64,000 bases of DNA from Francisella salimarina (GTDB lineage: Bacteria > Pseudomonadota > Gammaproteobacteria > Francisellales > Francisellaceae), in NCBI RefSeq assembly GCF_007923265.1, contig NZ_VOJA01000004.1, positions 124,001-188,000 on the forward strand, read 5' to 3'. Within the stretch, counting starts at the first letter, position 1, and each line of letters starts with the position of its first letter. Positions 46,012 to 54,795 of the stretch are shown piece after piece. The notes beneath the pieces are model-generated. The model did not search any database, was not told where the DNA came from, and was given only the letters and a program-made list of their open reading frames with translations. Both the position numbers and the translations under genes were made by a program.

Positions 46012-46284
46012 TTAAGCAGCTGTAGAAAGAGCTTTGATCTTAGCACTTAGACGAGACTTATGTCTAGCAGCTTTGTTTTTATGGATTAGACCTTTAGAAG
46101 CGTATTTATCTAAAATAGGAACTACTTTTGCGAAGTTCTCTTTAGCAGCTTCAACATCACCTTTCTCGATCGCATAAGCAGCTTTCTTTAAGAAAGTTCT
46201 CATCATAGAACGACGTGCAACGTTGTGTTGACGATTTCTTTCAGCTTGAATAATTCTCTTTTTTGCTTGTTTTGAGTTAGCCAA
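46012..46284 (-). CDS. rpsT: 30S ribosomal protein S20
   Basis: Binds 16S rRNA early in 30S assembly. [20 protein letters not shown] is the standard start, and the basic, helical 90-aa product ends [15 protein letters not shown]. It has its own promoter at 46382-46410 and a leader of about 90 bases, in which S20 autoregulation could act (known in E. coli, not shown here). It diverges from lepA. Confidence 0.97.
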   Translation of the reverse strand: MANSKQAKKRIIQAERNRQHNVARRSMMRTFLKKAAYAIEKGDVEAAKENFAKVVPILDKYASKGLIHKNKAARHKSRLSAKIKALSTAA

Positions 46285-46381
46285 TTTAATTCTCCAGTTT
46301 TAATTTTTTAACTTTTATAACCTTAGGCTTCTCTAGGGGGATACGTGAGAAACACAAATATATAAATTTAATAGCTAAAGT

Positions 46382-46410
46382 ATTTTGCATACATTGTATA
46401 TTTTTGTCAA
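46382..46410 (-). promoter_or_regulatory. Sigma-70 promoter for rpsT
   Basis: On the minus strand a perfect TTGACA (46405-46410) and CAAAAT (46382-46387) are separated by 17 bases, placing the start of the transcript near 46375. The 267-bp gap between rpsT and lepA otherwise shows only AT-rich sequence. Confidence 0.6.
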
Positions 46411-46551
46411 CAGAATTTGTAATATTATTAATGATTATTTCGTTATTTAAATATGGCAATCACTACATTTTAAAGTTATTTTATAGCATAATAGGTATCT
46501 AGATTTATTAAATAAAAAATTACTTCTTAGTAGCAACAGAGCTTAAATATT

Positions 46552-48336
46552 ATGAAAAATATCAGAAACTTTTCGATAATTGCACATATTGATCATGGTA
46601 AGTCTACTCTTTCAGATAGATTTATACAGGTGTGTAATGGTTTGACTGAGCGTGAAATGAAAGAGCAAGTCCTAGACTCTATGGATATAGAAAGAGAGCG
46701 TGGAATCACTATCAAAGCACAATCTGTAACTTTAGATTATGTAGCTAGGGATGGTCAAACATATCAGCTTAACTTTATTGATACTCCTGGGCATGTTGAT
46801 TTCTCTTATGAGGTATCGCGTTCATTAGCTGCCTGTGAAGGTGCCTTGCTGGTGGTGGATGCAGCACAAGGTGTTGAAGCTCAGACAGTAGCTAACTGCT
46901 ACACAGCTATTGATCAGGATTTAGAGGTTATACCAATTTTAAATAAGATTGACTTACCATCTGCAGAGCCTGATAGAGTCGCAGAAGAGATTGAAGAAAT
47001 AATAGGTATCGATGCTACTGGAGCAACTACATGTAGTGCTAAAACAGGTATAGGTGTTGAAGATGTTTTAGAGACAATTGTTGCTAAAGTCCCAGCACCA
47101 GAGGGTGATGTTAATGCAAAGCTGCAAGCTCTAATAATAGATTCATGGTTTGATAATTATCTAGGTGTTGTTTCTCTTGTGAGGATTAAAAACGGAACTC
47201 TTAAGAAAGGTGAGAAATTTAAAGTTATGTCAACTGGAGTTTCTTATCAAGCTGATAGAGTTGGGGTATTTACTCCAAAGATGAAAGATCTAGATCACTT
47301 GAAAGCTGGTGAGGTTGGTTTTATTATAGCAGGTATTAAAGATATTCATGGAGCTCCTGTAGGTGATACTCTAACTCATACGCATAATCCAACTGATAAA
47401 CCTGTTCCAGGATTTAAAAAAGTCCAGCCACAAGTTTATGCAGGGATGTTTACTATAAGCTCAGATGATTATCCTGATTTTAGAGAGGCATTAGATAAGC
47501 TAAGTTTAAATGACGCTTCACTGTTTTTCGAGCCAGAAGTTTCACAAGCATTAGGATTTGGCTTTAGATGTGGCTTCCTAGGAATGCTACATATGGAAAT
47601 TATTCAAGAGAGGCTTGAAAGAGAATATAATCTTGATTTAATTACTTCAGCACCAACAGTTGTCTATAAGGCAATCAAGAAAGATGGTGAAACTATAGAA
47701 GTAGATAATCCATCAAAATTGCCAGAGCCAGGTGCAATAGCAGAAATACATGAGCCAATTGTAAGAGCGAATATTCTTGTGCCAAAAGACTATGTTGGTA
47801 GCGTAATTACAATATGTGTTGAAAAAAGAGGAGTACAAGTCGATCTTAACTATGTTGGTAACCAAGTGTCTATAACTTACGATTTACCAATGATTGAGGT
47901 GGTGTCTGATTTCTTTGATACTCTCAAATCTGTTACGAAGGGTTATGGTTCATTGGATTACGAGCTAATTCGCTATGAAGCAGCAAATATGGTTAGGCTA
48001 GATGTGCTTATAAATGGAGATAAAGTTGACGCATTAGCAAGTATAGTTCATAAAGATCAAGCAAAGTACAAAGGTAGAGAACTTGTTGAGCGCCTTAAAG
48101 AGCTAATTCCAAGACAAATGTTTGAAGTAGCAATTCAAGCAGCTATAGGTGGGACTATTGTTGCCAGAAGTACAGTTAAAGCATTGCGTAAGAACGTTTT
48201 AGCAAAGTGTTATGGTGGTGATGTTTCGCGTAAGAAAAAATTACTAGAAAAGCAAAAAGAAGGTAAAAAGAGAATGAAAAATATTGGTTCTGTTGAAATT
48301 CCTCAAGAAGCTTTCTTGTCAGTTTTGAAGAAATAG
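46552..48336 (+). CDS. lepA: Elongation factor 4 (back-translocating GTPase)
   Basis: Ribosome-bound GTPase that acts on stalled or misassembled ribosomes. G-domain motifs: G1 AHIDHGKST near residue 11, G2 [10 protein letters not shown]3 DTPGHVDF and G4 NKIDLP. The long C-terminal domain specific to LepA follows EF-G-like domains III and V and ends [20 protein letters not shown]. Length 594 aa fits. A GTAG-flanked repeat pair lies just downstream. Confidence 0.97.
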   Translation: MKNIRNFSIIAHIDHGKSTLSDRFIQVCNGLTEREMKEQVLDSMDIERERGITIKAQSVTLDYVARDGQTYQLNFIDTPGHVDFSYEVSRSLAACEGALLVVDAAQGVEAQTVANCYTAIDQDLEVIPILNKIDLPSAEPDRVAEEIEEIIGIDATGATTCSAKTGIGVEDVLETIVAKVPAPEGDVNAKLQALIIDSWFDNYLGVVSLVRIKNGTLKKGEKFKVMSTGVSYQADRVGVFTPKMKDLDHLKAGEVGFIIAGIKDIHGAPVGDTLTHTHNPTDKPVPGFKKVQPQVYAGMFTISSDDYPDFREALDKLSLNDASLFFEPEVSQALGFGFRCGFLGMLHMEIIQERLEREYNLDLITSAPTVVYKAIKKDGETIEVDNPSKLPEPGAIAEIHEPIVRANILVPKDYVGSVITICVEKRGVQVDLNYVGNQVSITYDLPMIEVVSDFFDTLKSVTKGYGSLDYELIRYEAANMVRLDVLINGDKVDALASIVHKDQAKYKGRELVERLKELIPRQMFEVAIQAAIGGTIVARSTVKALRKNVLAKCYGGDVSRKKKLLEKQKEGKKRMKNIGSVEIPQEAFLSVLKK

Positions 48337-48354
48337 TCTCTATAGTTATTACTA

Positions 48355-48430
48355 TTTGTAGTGACAGATCATTGATCTGTTAGCCTATATTAATCTATCA
48401 TAAGACAGCACACTGTGCTGTCACTACAAA
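48355..48430. repeat. GTAG-flanked REP/iREP pair (BIME-like element)
   Basis: A 76-bp element with terminal inverted repeats TTTGTAGTGACAG and CTGTCACTACAAA. Each end contains its own hairpin: ACAGATC-ATT-GATCTGT on the left (48364-48380) and GACAGCAC-ACT-GTGCTGTC on the right (48405-48423). Both hairpins are preceded by GTAG when read inward. The stem distal sequences differ between the two ends (ATC/GAT versus CAC/GTG) while staying self-complementary. GTAG followed by a hairpin is the signature of REP elements moved or shaped by RAYT-type single-strand transposases. It lies between lepA and mnmA. Confidence 0.7.
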
Positions 48431-48450
48431 AGGGTATAAAATATTTAAAT

Positions 48451-49530
48451 ATGCAAAATAAAAAAATAATAGTAGGTATATCAGGAGGAGTTGATTCATC
48501 TGTTTCTGCTTTGTTGTTAAAACAGCAAGGTTATGATGTAACAGGTGTTTTTATGAAAAACTGGGAAGAAGATGATACTGATGATTTTTGCTCAGCAGAA
48601 CAAGATATTGCTGATGCTCAAGCAGTGTGTGACTCTATTGGGATACCTTTCAAAAAGATTAATTTCGCAGCTGAATATTGGGATAATGTATTCGAGCACT
48701 TTCTAACAGAGTATAAGGCTGGTAGGACACCTAATCCGGATATTTTATGCAACAAGGAAATCAAGTTTAAAGCTTTTTTGAGCTATGTGCATTTGTTAGG
48801 AGGTGACTATATTGCTACAGGACACTATGCTCGTACTAAAGTGGCTGAAGATGGTTCAGTGCAGTTAGTCAAAGGTCTTGATGATAGTAAAGATCAAACA
48901 TATTTCTTATACACACTTGGTCAAGAGCAGTTAAAGCAGACAATGTTTCCTATTGGTGATATTGAAAAATCTAAAGTACGTGAGATTGCTAAAGAGAATA
49001 AATTGGTAACATTTGATAAGAAAGATAGTACAGGGATATGTTTCATAGGTGAGCGTAAGTTTAAAGACTTTTTATCGAAGTTTTTGCCAGCTCAAAGAGG
49101 CGAGATACATGATGAAAATGGTATCAAGATTGGTATGCATGATGGGCTTATGTATTATACGATTGGGCAAAGACAGGGTCTTGGTATAGGTGGTGTAAAA
49201 AATCGCCCTGAAATACCATGGTTCGCAGCCCAAAAGGATTTAGAAAATAATGTTTTAGTTGCTGTTCAAGGTCATGATCATCCAATGCTATTCAAAGATA
49301 CATTACAAGCTATAGACCTTAGTTGGGTAGCTGGATCTGCTCCAGCAGATAGTTTTAGATGTAGTGCAAAAGTTCGCTATAGGCAAAAAGATCAGTCTTG
49401 TAATGTGCAAATAAATGAAGATGGTTCAGTTAATGTGGTTTTTGATGAGCCACAAAGAGCAATAACTCCAGGACAATCTGTAGTCTTTTATGATGGTGAG
49501 ATTTGTTTAGGAGGAGGGATAATTATTTAG
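48451..49530 (+). CDS. mnmA: tRNA-specific 2-thiouridylase
   Basis: Adds the 2-thio group at U34 of tRNAs for Lys, Glu and Gln, using sulfur relayed from IscS. Seen: the PP-loop [15 protein letters not shown] near residue 8, the first catalytic cysteine in [12 protein letters not shown] and the second in [13 protein letters not shown]. The frame opens at 48415 inside the repeat; ATG at 48451 is chosen because the family starts with the strand [10 protein letters not shown]. Length 359 aa is normal. The ribosome-binding site is weak. Confidence 0.95.
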   Translation: MQNKKIIVGISGGVDSSVSALLLKQQGYDVTGVFMKNWEEDDTDDFCSAEQDIADAQAVCDSIGIPFKKINFAAEYWDNVFEHFLTEYKAGRTPNPDILCNKEIKFKAFLSYVHLLGGDYIATGHYARTKVAEDGSVQLVKGLDDSKDQTYFLYTLGQEQLKQTMFPIGDIEKSKVREIAKENKLVTFDKKDSTGICFIGERKFKDFLSKFLPAQRGEIHDENGIKIGMHDGLMYYTIGQRQGLGIGGVKNRPEIPWFAAQKDLENNVLVAVQGHDHPMLFKDTLQAIDLSWVAGSAPADSFRCSAKVRYRQKDQSCNVQINEDGSVNVVFDEPQRAITPGQSVVFYDGEICLGGGIII

Positions 49531-49551
49531 ATTTTTGTTAATATTTATATG

Positions 49552-50490
49552 TTAATTATTATCACTTGCTAATGTGGTTTTCTGATTATCTGTTGAGTCA
49601 GTCTGTTTTTCTTGGGATGAGCTAGTATTAGAGCTACCGTTTGTAGCTATTTCTATAGCACTACCGCTATTTGCAATAATATCATCATTATCTTGATCAG
49701 CTTTTGTAATTAACTCATGATCTAGGGTTGCCGCATCACTAGATATTTCTTGACGAGTATAACTAGACTTCTTGGTAGATGTATCAACCACATCATTCAA
49801 GTAGACACCGACTTCTTTTTTGACATCTTTTTGGCTTTTCAAAACGTCTCTTTGCATAAATTGCGCTTCATGCACTGTATCAATAGTCATATGAGTATAT
49901 AAAAACTCTGGATCAATAATATATGGTCTGAGGGATGTATTGTATTCTTTTTCTAGCTCAGGGAAATCAACAGTATAAGCTACTTTTATGCGCTTTGTAC
50001 CATCCCTATCAGTTATTAACATTGCAACAAGATCTGAATCTATAGGGTACTGTTTTCTAACTAAGTGATACTGTTGTTTTCTATCGAGAACTATTTGTCT
50101 GACAGGAGTTGCGTATACACTTTCAGTCTTTATAGGCTTGTTAACAGTTGTTATTCCGGCTTTTTGAAGTTCTGCCATAGCACGATTACCATAATTGTCT
50201 TTAGCTAACTTAAGATCAATCTCAATCATCTTAGCAAGTACTTTCTCTCTAAACTCTCTAGTTTGCTTTAAAGTAAATGCAAGACAAGTTCCAGTATCAT
50301 CTTTTTGGAAACAACCATTTCTTTTGTCAATTAGTACAAAAAGTTTTCTGGTTTTATCGTAGTATAGTTGGTAATCAGGAGTATTATCACCATGACCAAG
50401 ATAAACAAACTGGTCATTTGATAGCATTCCGCATGAAGTAACAGTTAAAATTAGTAGTAATAGTGATATTTTGCTTAATATCTTGCGCAT
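49552..50490 (-). CDS. Predicted lipoprotein of unknown function
   Basis: A signal peptide with lipobox VTSC (Cys20) precedes a soluble domain of about 210 residues that I do not recognise. It includes GHGDNTPDYQLYYDKTRK and a two-cysteine segment RNGCFQKDDTGTCLAF. The last 70 residues are low complexity, rich in Ser, Asn, Thr and Gln. No aspartate follows Cys20 (Gly is at +2), so outer-membrane placement is expected. It lies 95 bp downstream of def on the same strand. Confidence 0.8.
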   Translation of the reverse strand: MRKILSKISLLLLILTVTSCGMLSNDQFVYLGHGDNTPDYQLYYDKTRKLFVLIDKRNGCFQKDDTGTCLAFTLKQTREFREKVLAKMIEIDLKLAKDNYGNRAMAELQKAGITTVNKPIKTESVYATPVRQIVLDRKQQYHLVRKQYPIDSDLVAMLITDRDGTKRIKVAYTVDFPELEKEYNTSLRPYIIDPEFLYTHMTIDTVHEAQFMQRDVLKSQKDVKKEVGVYLNDVVDTSTKKSSYTRQEISSDAATLDHELITKADQDNDDIIANSGSAIEIATNGSSNTSSSQEKQTDSTDNQKTTLASDNN

Positions 50491-50585
50491 ATTTCAAATT
50501 CCATAATTTAACAACAATTTCAAGACATAATTTTTGCTTAGTGACGCTAAAAAGTAAAGCTTTGATTACAGGAAAATACTAAAAA

Positions 50586-51104
50586 TTAAGTTTTGGCATT
50601 TTCTTGCATCAGTTTTTTATATTTTTTCTCTATCATTTTACGTTTAAGTGAACCAAGATGATCAAAAAAGGTAACACCATTTAGATGATCTATTTCATGT
50701 TGGATACATCTTGCTAGGAAATCATCTTTTTCAATTTCAATCTCCTCACCGAACTCATTAAGTGCTTTTATCCTAACTCTTGTTGCTCTATTAACCTTAG
50801 CAGAAACTCCAGGAAATGATAAACAACCTTCTTCATCAATTATCTTACCACTCTGGTCGATTATCTCAGGATTGATGATTGTAATTGTTTCGGGAGTCTC
50901 ACTCTCTAAGTTATCATACATGATAAAGAATCTTTTTTTGATACCAACTTGTACTGCAGCTAAGCCAACACCATTTGCTTCTATCATTAAATCGCGCATC
51001 TCTGCTATTGTTGCTCGGAAATCATCATTGATTTCTTCTGGTGTAACTTCTTGTGCCACTTCTTTGAGTATTGGGTGAGGATACTTTAGGATCTCTAAAG
51101 ACAT
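50586..51104 (-). CDS. def: Peptide deformylase
   Basis: Metalloenzyme that removes the formyl group from nascent chains. The three motifs are intact: GVGLAAVQVG near residue 46, EGCLSFPG near 96 and QHEIDHLNGV near 137, supplying the Cys and two His that bind iron. Length 172 aa is normal. It starts 3 bp after ribH, so it is the last gene of the rib transcript. Confidence 0.97.
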   Translation of the reverse strand: MSLEILKYPHPILKEVAQEVTPEEINDDFRATIAEMRDLMIEANGVGLAAVQVGIKKRFFIMYDNLESETPETITIINPEIIDQSGKIIDEEGCLSFPGVSAKVNRATRVRIKALNEFGEEIEIEKDDFLARCIQHEIDHLNGVTFFDHLGSLKRKMIEKKYKKLMQENAKT

Positions 51105-51107
51105 ATT

Positions 51108-51551
51108 TTATACTCCTTGTTCTAATATATCTTTTTTCATTTTTGCCATAGTTAGGGCTGCTTGAACACAGTATTTGCCTTTGTGTCCTTTTTTGCCACC
51201 AACTCTTTCTAATGCTTGTTCTTTATTGTGTGTAGTTAATATACCAAAGATTACTGGAAGGTTATACTCATGCATAACTCTTTGCGTACCATAGCTTACT
51301 TGATCACAAACATAATCATAGTGATCTGTCTCGCCCCTGATTACACAACCAAGAAGTACAATCGCATCAACTTGGTTAGTCTCTGCTAAAAGTTTAGCAG
51401 CATAAGGCAACTCTACTGCACCTGGAACTTTTTTGATATATATTTGACTATCTTTTAGACCTTGAGCATATGCTTCTTCTAGGGCTCCTTCAAGCATTTT
51501 ATCCGTTATCAATGAGTTAAATTCACTTACGACAATAGCTAGTTTTCTCAT
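51108..51551 (-). CDS. ribH: 6,7-dimethyl-8-ribityllumazine synthase
   Basis: Joins the pyrimidinedione with dihydroxybutanone phosphate in the step before riboflavin. Seen: VVSEFNSLITDKML, PGAVELPYAAKLL, LLGCVIRGETDHYDYVC and FGILTTHNKEQALERVG. The catalytic His is in GETDHYDY. Length 147 aa fits. It lies 3 bp after ribBA in the operon. Confidence 0.96.
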   Translation of the reverse strand: MRKLAIVVSEFNSLITDKMLEGALEEAYAQGLKDSQIYIKKVPGAVELPYAAKLLAETNQVDAIVLLGCVIRGETDHYDYVCDQVSYGTQRVMHEYNLPVIFGILTTHNKEQALERVGGKKGHKGKYCVQAALTMAKMKKDILEQGV

Positions 51552-51554
51552 GCT

Positions 51555-52766
51555 CTATATTCCTTTGATTGTATGTTTTGCTTTATTTTTCTTGGTTATT
51601 AAGTAGTTTCTGTTATGTGAATTTACAAATGCTTCACAGTATACAGGCTCTGCATCTATATCTACATTTCTGAGGGCTGCTAATTTCTCAGGGTTATTTG
51701 AGATAAGCTTACACTTATTTACTTTATTATATTTTAGGACTTGTATAGCTAAGTCATATTTTCTTGCATCACTTGGCAAACCTAGAGCTAAATTGGCTTC
51801 TATAGTGTCCATATTTTCATGCATTTGTAAGTTATATGCTTTGAGTTTGTTTGTTAGGCCAATGCCTCTACCTTCTTGATTAAGGTAAATAAAGAAGCCA
51901 CCTTCTTGAGCAATCATCTCAATACCTTTTTGAAGTTGATCTTGGCAGTCACAGCGTAGTGATCCAAAGATATCCCCGGTCAAACAAGAGGAGTGCATTC
52001 TAACAAAAGGTGTTTCACCCTGATAGGCTTTTGACAAGACCACAACTTCTTCATTAGAAAAGTTATCCCTATAAACACTCATCTCAAGCTCACCTATATT
52101 CTTAAAAGGTATAGTTGTTCCGACCAAGCGACTAACAAAAATTTCAGTTGCTAAACGGTACTGATAAAGTTCAGCAATAGTTAAAAGAGGTAAGCTATAC
52201 TTTTTGGCAAATGCTTCTAATTCAGGTGCTTTCATCATTGTGCCATCTTTGTTCATCAGTTCACATAGGACACCTGCACTATTGAAGCCACTTAGCTTCA
52301 TAAGATCAACGGTTGCTTCAGTATGACCATTTCTACCAAGTACACCTTTATCATTTGCTATGAGTGGGAAAATATGTCCTGGTCGAGCTAGCTCCTCGGC
52401 TTTTGCATCAGCTTTTGATGCTACTTGTATTGTGTGGGCTCTGTCTTTTGCAGATACTCCGGTAGTCACACCTTCTTTGGCTTCTATAGTTATAGTAAAT
52501 GGGGTTGTAAAAGTACTATTATTTTGATCAGCTGCTACCATTGGTGTTAGATTTAACTGCTTTGCTTTTTTTGAATCCATTGCTAAGCAAACGATACCAC
52601 TTGTGTATTCAAGCATAAAAGCAATATTTGCTTCTGTGGCTTTCTCACCTGGTAGAATTAGGTCTCCTTCATTTTCTCTATCATAATCATCGAGCACAAC
52701 CACAGGCGTACCTTGCTTGAGAGCTTGTATTGCGTTTTCAATATTTTCTTTTATTTGTCTAAACAT
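51555..52766 (-). CDS. ribBA: Bifunctional dihydroxybutanone phosphate synthase / GTP cyclohydrolase II
   Basis: Supplies both precursors of riboflavin. The N-terminal RibB domain contains VVVLDDYDRENEGDLILPG near residue 22 and GHTEATVDLM; the C-terminal RibA domain has the zinc cysteines in SCLTGDIFGSLRCDCQDQ and the conserved QEGRGIGLTNKL. ATG at 52766 is chosen over the earlier frame opening at 52823 because AAGGA is upstream and the family begins just before the first RibB helix. It gives 403 aa and overlaps ribE by 8 bp. Confidence 0.96.
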   Translation of the reverse strand: MFRQIKENIENAIQALKQGTPVVVLDDYDRENEGDLILPGEKATEANIAFMLEYTSGIVCLAMDSKKAKQLNLTPMVAADQNNSTFTTPFTITIEAKEGVTTGVSAKDRAHTIQVASKADAKAEELARPGHIFPLIANDKGVLGRNGHTEATVDLMKLSGFNSAGVLCELMNKDGTMMKAPELEAFAKKYSLPLLTIAELYQYRLATEIFVSRLVGTTIPFKNIGELEMSVYRDNFSNEEVVVLSKAYQGETPFVRMHSSCLTGDIFGSLRCDCQDQLQKGIEMIAQEGGFFIYLNQEGRGIGLTNKLKAYNLQMHENMDTIEANLALGLPSDARKYDLAIQVLKYNKVNKCKLISNNPEKLAALRNVDIDAEPVYCEAFVNSHNRNYLITKKNKAKHTIKGI

Positions 52767-53364
52767 TTTCTTTAAATCCTTGTATATATTTGTAGATATA
52801 CTTACCTGTTGCATCAGCTTCAAGATTTACAATAGAGCCCTTAGTATAGTTCTTTGCAATAGTGACCTCAATAGTATGCGGTATCAAAGTTACTGTAAAA
52901 GAGTCTTCAAGAGTATCGATTACAGTTATGCTCATACCATCTATAGTCACAAATCCCTTTGTGACTAGATACTTAAGTAATTCTTTGGATGCTGAAATCT
53001 CAACTAGCCATGCTCCACTGGCATCTGTGATATTTATGATTTGTCCAGTTTCATCAATATGACCTTGTACCATGTGCCCACCGACATGATCGCCATAGCG
53101 CATAGCAAGCTCAGTATTCACTAACTGATTTTCTACTAGGCTATTTAGATTAGTTCTTTGTAGGGTTTCTGGAACTGCGTCAAAATTCGCAGTTAAATTT
53201 TGTTTATCGATTTCAGTTACTGTAAGACAAGTGCCATTGATAGCAACGCTGTCACCAATATTGCAATTTGTACTATTATTAAACCTTATACAAAAGGTTT
53301 TTATATTACCTTTATCTATTATACTTTCTATTGTTCCTAGTTCTTGGACAATGCCACTAAACAT
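52759..53364 (-). CDS. ribE: Riboflavin synthase (alpha subunit)
   Basis: Converts two lumazine molecules into riboflavin. The two lumazine-binding repeats are visible: the MFSGIVQELGTIE start with SVAINGTCLTV, and GHMVQGHIDETGQI leading into the second barrel with FVTIDGMSITV. Length 201 aa is typical. Its start overlaps ribD by 8 bp and its end overlaps ribBA by 8 bp. It is called ribC in some genomes. Confidence 0.95.
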   Translation of the reverse strand: MFSGIVQELGTIESIIDKGNIKTFCIRFNNSTNCNIGDSVAINGTCLTVTEIDKQNLTANFDAVPETLQRTNLNSLVENQLVNTELAMRYGDHVGGHMVQGHIDETGQIINITDASGAWLVEISASKELLKYLVTKGFVTIDGMSITVIDTLEDSFTVTLIPHTIEVTIAKNYTKGSIVNLEADATGKYIYKYIQGFKENV

Positions 53365-54427
53365 TGGTAGTTTCCTTAAAATATGAATTTATTAGTAAAT
53401 CTTCACCTAAAAAAGATACATCTTGAAATATGAGCTTCTCTTTAGGATTGCACCCTGCAATTACAACAGGCGATAAATATGTTACAAGTTCATTAATTAG
53501 TTTTTGATTTATAAAATTTTCTAGAGTTTTTTTACCACCTTCAACCAAAAGGCTTGTTATCCCTGTTTGTCCCATTTTGTTTAGAAGGCTGTCTAAGCAA
53601 ACCTGATTCTGGAATGTTGGCAGTAGCCAGTATTCAATACCAAGATTATCTAGTTCACTGGCAACTTGAGCAGAAATTTTTGAACAAACAAAAATAGTTT
53701 TTGCATGATTTTGGTCTAAAACTTTCCAACGCTTATCTATTTCTAAGAGGTTGTTGGATATAATAAATCTAGTAGGGTGTTTCTTTTTGTTTAGCTGTAT
53801 TCTTACATCAAGGCTTGGGTTATCGTTAATTAGAGTTTGCTTTCCTATAAGTATTGCATCACAAATATTACGTAGCTGGTGAGTGTTTACAAATGCTTCT
53901 TTAGAACTGATTTTTTTTGAGTCATTACCATTTACAGCTATTTTGCCATCAAGAGACATTGCCCATTTTGCATACACAAAAGGTCTTTGAGTTTTTTGGT
54001 AGTGGAAAAATATTTTATTTTGATCTTGAGCTTGTTTTTCTAAGACTCCAACTTTGACTTCTATTCCAGCATCTTTGAGTTTTTGTATGCCTTTGCCAGC
54101 AACTAATGGGTTAGGGTCAAGTGTCGCGACCACTACCTTTTGTATGCCCGCTTTAATTAAGGCATCCGTACATGGCGGAGTTTTTCCGTGATGGCAACAT
54201 GGCTCTAAGGTTACGTATGCAGTAGCACCTTTTGCTTTGTCTCCAGCTTTTTTCAGTGCATGAATTTCTGCATGACCCTCTCCTATAGCTTCGTGCCAAC
54301 CTTCTGAAATAATGGCTCCATTTTTTACTATTATGCATCCAACCATAGGATTTGGAGATACTGATAGCTTACCTCTATTCGCTAGCGTTAGAGCTTGTTG
54401 CATATAATAGTTTTCAATATTTTTCAT
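53357..54427 (-). CDS. ribD: Bifunctional riboflavin deaminase-reductase
   Basis: Deaminates then reduces the first pyrimidine intermediate. The N-terminal cytidine-deaminase fold has the zinc site GHAEIHALKKAG near residue 49 and EPCCHHGKTPPCTDAL near 75; the C-terminal half is the HTP reductase domain with KWAMSLDGKIAV and LLVEGGKKTLENF. Length 356 aa is normal. First gene of the operon and controlled by the FMN riboswitch upstream. Confidence 0.96.
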   Translation of the reverse strand: MKNIENYYMQQALTLANRGKLSVSPNPMVGCIIVKNGAIISEGWHEAIGEGHAEIHALKKAGDKAKGATAYVTLEPCCHHGKTPPCTDALIKAGIQKVVVATLDPNPLVAGKGIQKLKDAGIEVKVGVLEKQAQDQNKIFFHYQKTQRPFVYAKWAMSLDGKIAVNGNDSKKISSKEAFVNTHQLRNICDAILIGKQTLINDNPSLDVRIQLNKKKHPTRFIISNNLLEIDKRWKVLDQNHAKTIFVCSKISAQVASELDNLGIEYWLLPTFQNQVCLDSLLNKMGQTGITSLLVEGGKKTLENFINQKLINELVTYLSPVVIAGCNPKEKLIFQDVSFLGEDLLINSYFKETTNV

Positions 54428-54465
54428 TTGCCCAGTTAAAATTGTTAGTTACACTTAGGGCAGGG
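54425..54465 (-). promoter_or_regulatory. Expression platform of the FMN riboswitch (start-site sequestor)
   Basis: In the minus-strand RNA, CCCTGCCCT (54465-54457) is complementary over 9 bases to AGGGCAGGG at the 5' side of the aptamer (54674-54666). Its internal TGCCC is also complementary to GGGCA (54433-54429), which lies just before the ribD ATG. The two pairings exclude each other. This fits FMN-dependent release of the first strand and blocking of ribD initiation; it is deduced from complementarity only. Confidence 0.6.
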
Positions 54466-54542
54466 ATAGCAAAACGAAATAATACACAAACAGCCAACAA
54501 AGCAGTTGCTATTACTAAGTTCTACTTATGAATTTCTTCAAT

Positions 54543-54678
54543 CTTCTTTCATCCAGACTATACTGTCGGCTTTGGAGTTACACCAAATCTGCTTGACCTT
54601 TTTAGTATCTAAAAAGCGCTCGCGGGCTTCTGTGGTTAGACAGTTACCGCCGGTAGGGAATTTCGCCCTGCCCTGAAG
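54543..54678 (-). ncRNA. FMN riboswitch (RFN element)
   Basis: In the 54428-54795 gap the minus strand reads through the whole conserved RFN core: CTTCAGGGCAGGG, ATTCCCTACCGGCGGTAA, AGCCCGCGAGCGC, a variable stem (GCTTTTTAGATACTAAAAAG region), GCAGATTTGGTG, CCAAAGCCGACAGT and GGATGAAAGAAG. Outer strands CTTC and GAAG close P1. It precedes ribD by 116 bases. A TATAAT on the minus strand at 54690-54695 would start transcription about 5 bases before the aptamer. Confidence 0.95.
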
Positions 54679-54795
54679 ATTATTTTGAAATTATAACACT
54701 TCTAAACTTTATATAGTAAGAAAGTTTTTAAATAAAATATGCAAAATCATGAATCAATATTATAATTGTAAAATAGCCGTTTATATGGAGCTGAA

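Noticed and set aside
46319-46342. Hairpin-like CCTTAG...CTAGGG in the rpsT leader, considered as a terminator for lepA or a tRNA remnant
   Set aside because: It is read on the minus strand within the rpsT 5' leader; the stem is short with a mismatch on that strand and no tRNA-like arms follow.
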